DNA from: Acidobacteriaceae bacterium
GTDB lineage: Bacteria > Acidobacteriota > Terriglobia > Terriglobales > Acidobacteriaceae
Length of the DNA: 24,737 nucleotides
NCBI GenBank assembly: GCA_003165095.1
Contig: PLSH01000128.1
Coordinates: 5,114 to 29,850 of the forward strand
Reading direction: 5' to 3'
Both the position numbers and the translations under genes were made by a program. Under the pieces are notes generated by a model. It was given only the letters and a program-made list of their open reading frames with translations. It was not told the origin of the DNA and made no database searches. Below, one piece after another: positions 22,393 through 24,737 of this stretch (positions are counted from its first letter, which is position 1; each line of letters starts with the position of its first letter).

Positions 22393-22764
22393 TCACTGTT
22401 CCGCAAATCGATATTCATCAATCGTCGCGGCTGCGAGATGCAATTTATGGCTCATGGAGCAGCGTACCACACGACCGGTGCAATGAACCAGAACATCGTG
22501 TGGAGTGCCCAGGATACCTCCGGGCATGCGCAGGGCAAATCGGATCTCAAGCCCCGCCGCCAGACGCCGGTCCAGCTCGAACAATACCCCGCTCGCGGAG
22601 ACATTCCGGGTTATCGCGGTCACGTCCCCGTTGGAAGTTGCCAGCACTACGGGCAAACCAAGCGGAAATCGCACCGCGCACCGCACTTCCTGCCGGGCAA
22701 ACGTGGCTTCTGAAGCTGCGGACTCCTGCCGGGACACCGGATTGAGTGAACTCATAGGTTGCAT
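22393..22764 (-). CDS. PilZ domain protein (c-di-GMP receptor type)
   Basis: A 123-residue single-domain PilZ protein. Both ligand-binding motifs are present: RCAVR (R28, R32) and NVSASG (N54, S56, G59), so binding of cyclic di-GMP is likely. A beta-rich core follows (VLFELD, IRFALRMPGG, HCTGRVVRC). The ATG at 22764 is listed; an ATG three codons later (22755) has AGG at better spacing. It precedes the response regulator by 27 bases and probably shares its transcript, linking second-messenger sensing and transcription in one small operon (inference). Confidence 0.88.
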   Translation of the reverse strand: MQPMSSLNPVSRQESAASEATFARQEVRCAVRFPLGLPVVLATSNGDVTAITRNVSASGVLFELDRRLAAGLEIRFALRMPGGILGTPHDVLVHCTGRVVRCSMSHKLHLAAATIDEYRFAEQ

Positions 22765-22861
22765 CCTAGACCAGTATCGGTCCTTTGAGTCAATGTATCG
22801 AACTTTATCAATTCAACACACGGCACCAAAGTTTTCAGATTAGTAACCCTGGAACCTCCCA

Positions 22862-24142
22862 TCATGTATCCAGACAGCCTGGGAAGAACGCCGCCGAAGC
22901 TCCCACCCACTCCTGGTTCCGGTTGTGGTCTACGCCCATCATCTTCCCCCTGCCCAGGCGCACCAGCGACAGGGCCGGAGTCAGGCTGCCGCCATCCGGC
23001 CATAGATACAAAATGCGGATCTCGGCCTGGGTGAGCCCCTGCGGGGTCTCGATGGTCGGCTCGAAATGCATCCGCTGCTGAAGCAGGAAGCCGGCCCGGC
23101 TGACCGGCGGAATCGCCTCCAGTTGCGCCTGCGTGGGATCGAACTCGATTCCCTTTCCCGCAAAGGAAAACAGTGGTTTGAGCAATAAATCCTTGTAAAC
23201 CGTCTCGGGCGCGGACCCGGGCGGAAGCGCCACTCCCGCCCGTTCCAGCTCGGTTCGCCCATCGCCCTCCAGAAACTCGTCCACGAAAACCGCTGGAGGC
23301 ACCACCGGGTGACTTCCAGGCCCTCGCGAAAGCCATGGAATCGAGAATTTGCTGACCAGGAAATACCAGTTGGGGTGGCCTGCCCATTCCACATCCCAGG
23401 GACGGGTCCAATCAAACGGCAACTGCACTTTGCGCGCTATCAGCTCGTCGGCGATCGCCCGGTTGTAAATGCGGCTAATGGGAACCAGCACGCCCCCTGC
23501 GTTACGGTAGTGCAGCTTGTCACCGATGGCCTCCAGGCTGCGAATGTCTACGACCGTAATTCCCAGCCGCCGCGCCGTAACGTCGAAATCGGGCCGGGTC
23601 TTCTGGTGAAACGGTTCGATCTCCGTTAGAACCACGTTTTCAGGGGCATGATTGCCAACAATCGTTCGCTGGAGTAACTCCCAGTATTGGCCCTCGTTCA
23701 TTCCGCCCAAAAAGACGCCCAGCTTCCCGTCCAGCCCAAATACCTCGCGATAGGCCGAACACAGCTCGGCCTGGTAGCCATAAACAGATGGGAAAGCCTG
23801 GATCTCTACCAGCCTTGGAGTCAATCTACCCGCCGGGTCGCGGATCAGCGCAAAATCGGCAGTAAGAAAATTCGGGTGAGCCGTCTCGCCCGCCACCAGG
23901 TAACCGGACGGAATCGCTTCACGGGCAGCTTCGAGACAGACAGAATTCCCGATAAGCGACTCGGCCAGTTCCGCTCCCGCTGCCGCCATTTCGTCAAGAA
24001 AATTCAACGGCACAAAGATTGGCGTCTCCGCCACTCGAAACCCGACCCTCGAGCCGCAGCGCTGCTCGAGCAGCGCCAGTAGGGATCCGTACGCCTCCTG
24101 GCTGAACCTCTGGTTGAATTGCGTGCGCAGATCGGAAATCAC
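22862..24142 (-). CDS. Conserved hypothetical protein, probably ATP-grasp-like
   Basis: A 426-residue soluble protein. I do not know a named function. Features pointing to an ATP-grasp or pre-ATP-grasp architecture are LVEIQAFPSVYGYQAEL (about 132-148), a central region with ISRIYNRAIADEL, and LLLKPLFSFAGKGIEFD (about 331-347), where the lysine and glycine-rich turn resemble a nucleotide-binding loop. The C-terminus has SLVRLGRGKMMGVDHNRNQEWVGA in two segments. The GTG start is supported by AAAGGAC 7 bases upstream. The gene stands 97 bases before PilZ on the same strand. A ligase-like activity joining a carboxylate to an amine is possible but unproven. Confidence 0.65.
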   Translation of the reverse strand: MISDLRTQFNQRFSQEAYGSLLALLEQRCGSRVGFRVAETPIFVPLNFLDEMAAAGAELAESLIGNSVCLEAAREAIPSGYLVAGETAHPNFLTADFALIRDPAGRLTPRLVEIQAFPSVYGYQAELCSAYREVFGLDGKLGVFLGGMNEGQYWELLQRTIVGNHAPENVVLTEIEPFHQKTRPDFDVTARRLGITVVDIRSLEAIGDKLHYRNAGGVLVPISRIYNRAIADELIARKVQLPFDWTRPWDVEWAGHPNWYFLVSKFSIPWLSRGPGSHPVVPPAVFVDEFLEGDGRTELERAGVALPPGSAPETVYKDLLLKPLFSFAGKGIEFDPTQAQLEAIPPVSRAGFLLQQRMHFEPTIETPQGLTQAEIRILYLWPDGGSLTPALSLVRLGRGKMMGVDHNRNQEWVGASAAFFPGCLDT

Positions 24143-24465
24143 AGGGTTGTCCTTTGACTTTATAGCGCTAATCGCTCTCTGATTCGAAGCATACTGCCCG
24201 GATAGGGTCCGCCGCCACCGGCTCGCCGATGACGATCATTGCCCGCGGAAGGTGCACAATTCTCTTCCTTCGTATCGCTCATTGAAAGACGAAGTAAAAG
24301 CGAAAAGCTCGACTTTTCACATCTTTTAGTAACTCGTTCAGCCTCGAGAAAACGCAATTTACACGTAAATTTGTGCAAAATGTTACTTTCGTGGTAGCTT
24401 CCCTACCCTTTTTGGGTTACTCTTACGTTGCAAAGTTTCTCTCTCGCACGAAGGAGTCTACTGCA
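24143..24465. other. AT-richer divergent intergenic region
   Basis: Promoter-like gap between the ATP-grasp-like gene and the repeat protein. It contains GAAAAG-CTCGA-CTTTTC at about 24302-24318, the AATTTAC/GTAAATT palindrome, TTTACA (24358-24363) as a possible -35 with a poor -10 17 bases on, and two overlapping small hairpins (GGTAG/CTACC at 24393-24407 and ACCC/GGGT at 24405-24417) in the predicted leader. A minus-strand 72-codon frame here is not convincing. Confidence 0.4.
24356..24371. promoter_or_regulatory. Palindrome, possible operator for the repeat protein gene
   Basis: AATTTAC-AC-GTAAATT, perfect 7-base arms with a 2-base spacer, about 95 bases before the repeat protein start and overlapping the TTTACA -35 candidate. 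The symmetry and location fit a dimeric repressor site; no cognate regulator is identified. Confidence 0.35.
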
Positions 24466-24737
24466 ATGCTTTCCAGATCGATCATATTTCGCGGCGTCGT
24501 TCTTCCCGCCGCTTTGGGTGTCTTACTTGTTGGACAGGCAATGGCTTCGCCATCTACGGCCCTTGCTTCCGGCTTCATACATCACACTGTCGCGGTCGTG
24601 ATTCCGACCAGCCCGTTTCCGCCGCTGCCTCCCAATCCTCCGGGCGTCGCAGTCGTGATTCCGACCAGCCCGTTTCCGCCGCTGCCCCCCAATCCTCCGG
24701 GCGTAGCAGTCGTGATTCCGACCAGCCCATTTCCGCC
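24466..24737 (+). CDS. Secreted proline-rich tandem-repeat protein (partial, runs off the window)
   Basis: The open frame begins with ATG after AAGGAG at 9 bases and is still open at the right edge (90 full codons seen). Residues 1-27 form a signal peptide (MLSRSIIFRGVVLPAALGVL, then LVGQAMA) with AMA-S as likely cleavage site. After a short linker, from residue 42 the protein consists of 19-residue repeats VAVVIPTSPFPPLPPNPPG, two complete and one partial copy. Such Pro-rich repeats suggest an extended surface or periplasmic spacer. I recognise no family. The start is well supported; total length and C-terminal anchor are unknown. Confidence 0.75.
   Translation, partial: MLSRSIIFRGVVLPAALGVLLVGQAMASPSTALASGFIHHTVAVVIPTSPFPPLPPNPPGVAVVIPTSPFPPLPPNPPGVAVVIPTSPFP
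24589..24737 (+). repeat. 57-base in-frame tandem repeats
   Basis: Two full units (24589-24645, 24646-24702) and the first 35 bases of a third. The few differences between units (GCG/GCA, CCT/CCC, GTC/GTA, CCG/CCA) are all synonymous, so the protein repeat is exactly conserved. The array may continue beyond the window. Confidence 0.9.

Noticed and set aside
24160..24378. Minus-strand 72-codon frame upstream of the ATP-grasp-like gene
   Set aside because: Covers the palindrome and hairpins, has atypical composition, and no homology is recognised.
24390..24420. Resemblance to the end of a GEMM (c-di-GMP) riboswitch, GGTAGC...GGGTTAC
   Set aside because: The rest of the motif (the conserved upstream core with ACGCAAAGCC-like segments) is absent.
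24410..24446. Possible sigma54 promoter (GG...GC) before the repeat protein
   Set aside because: The spacing between GG and GC is 13-14 bases rather than the required 10.

Overview
The window looks like a chromosomal segment of a moderately GC-rich heterotrophic soil-type bacterium, most likely an acidobacterium. That placement is an inference from gene content, codon use and small GC-rich palindromic repeats; no rRNA or tRNA gene is present to prove it. No CRISPR array, transposase, integrase or prophage module was found.

Layout. (1) 86-1695, minus strand: three tandem paralogous phage-tail-collar (MdpB-like) proteins with good ribosome binding sites. (2) 1960-5001, plus: malate synthase A and a class III aminotransferase. 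(3) 5015-11551, minus: a compact reductive pyrimidine catabolism operon, read right to left as beta-ureidopropionase, PreT, PreA, dihydropyrimidinase and an NCS1 nucleobase permease. (4) 11789-13318, plus: XdhC-type molybdenum cofactor chaperone and MocA-type cytidylyltransferase, divergent from the pyrimidine operon and driven by a strong-looking promoter that would give a leaderless mRNA. (5) 13303-19189, minus: a six-gene molybdenum hydroxylase operon, namely a Tat-exported [2Fe-2S] subunit, a molybdopterin subunit, an FAD subunit with four extra cysteines as in E. coli PaoB, a multi-haem-type membrane cytochrome b, a small helical protein of unknown function and an IscU/NifU-like protein missing the third scaffold cysteine. 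(6) 19190-20347: a long gene-poor gap with degenerate palindromes. (7) 20348-21568, plus: a secreted YceI protein and a MarR regulator. (8) 21619-22764, minus: a PilZ (c-di-GMP) protein and a LuxR-type response regulator with a degenerate receiver. (9) 22862-24142, minus: a conserved ATP-grasp-like protein of unknown role. (10) 24466 to the right edge, plus: a secreted protein built from 19-residue proline-rich repeats, cut by the window end.

How it fits together. The permease imports a nucleobase or hydantoin; PreTA reduces uracil/thymine, dihydropyrimidinase opens the ring, and beta-ureidopropionase releases beta-alanine or beta-aminoisobutyrate, which the neighbouring aminotransferase could convert to the semialdehyde. 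Malate synthase beside it could drain glyoxylate. No semialdehyde dehydrogenase and no dedicated regulator lie in the window. The molybdenum hydroxylase appears to be a periplasmic, quinone-linked relative of PaoABC: the small subunit carries the only export signal and a cytochrome b replaces a soluble electron acceptor. Its substrate cannot be read from the sequence; an N-heterocycle or an aldehyde are the main options. This membrane-coupled complex with two unusual accessory proteins is the best candidate here for a poorly described system.
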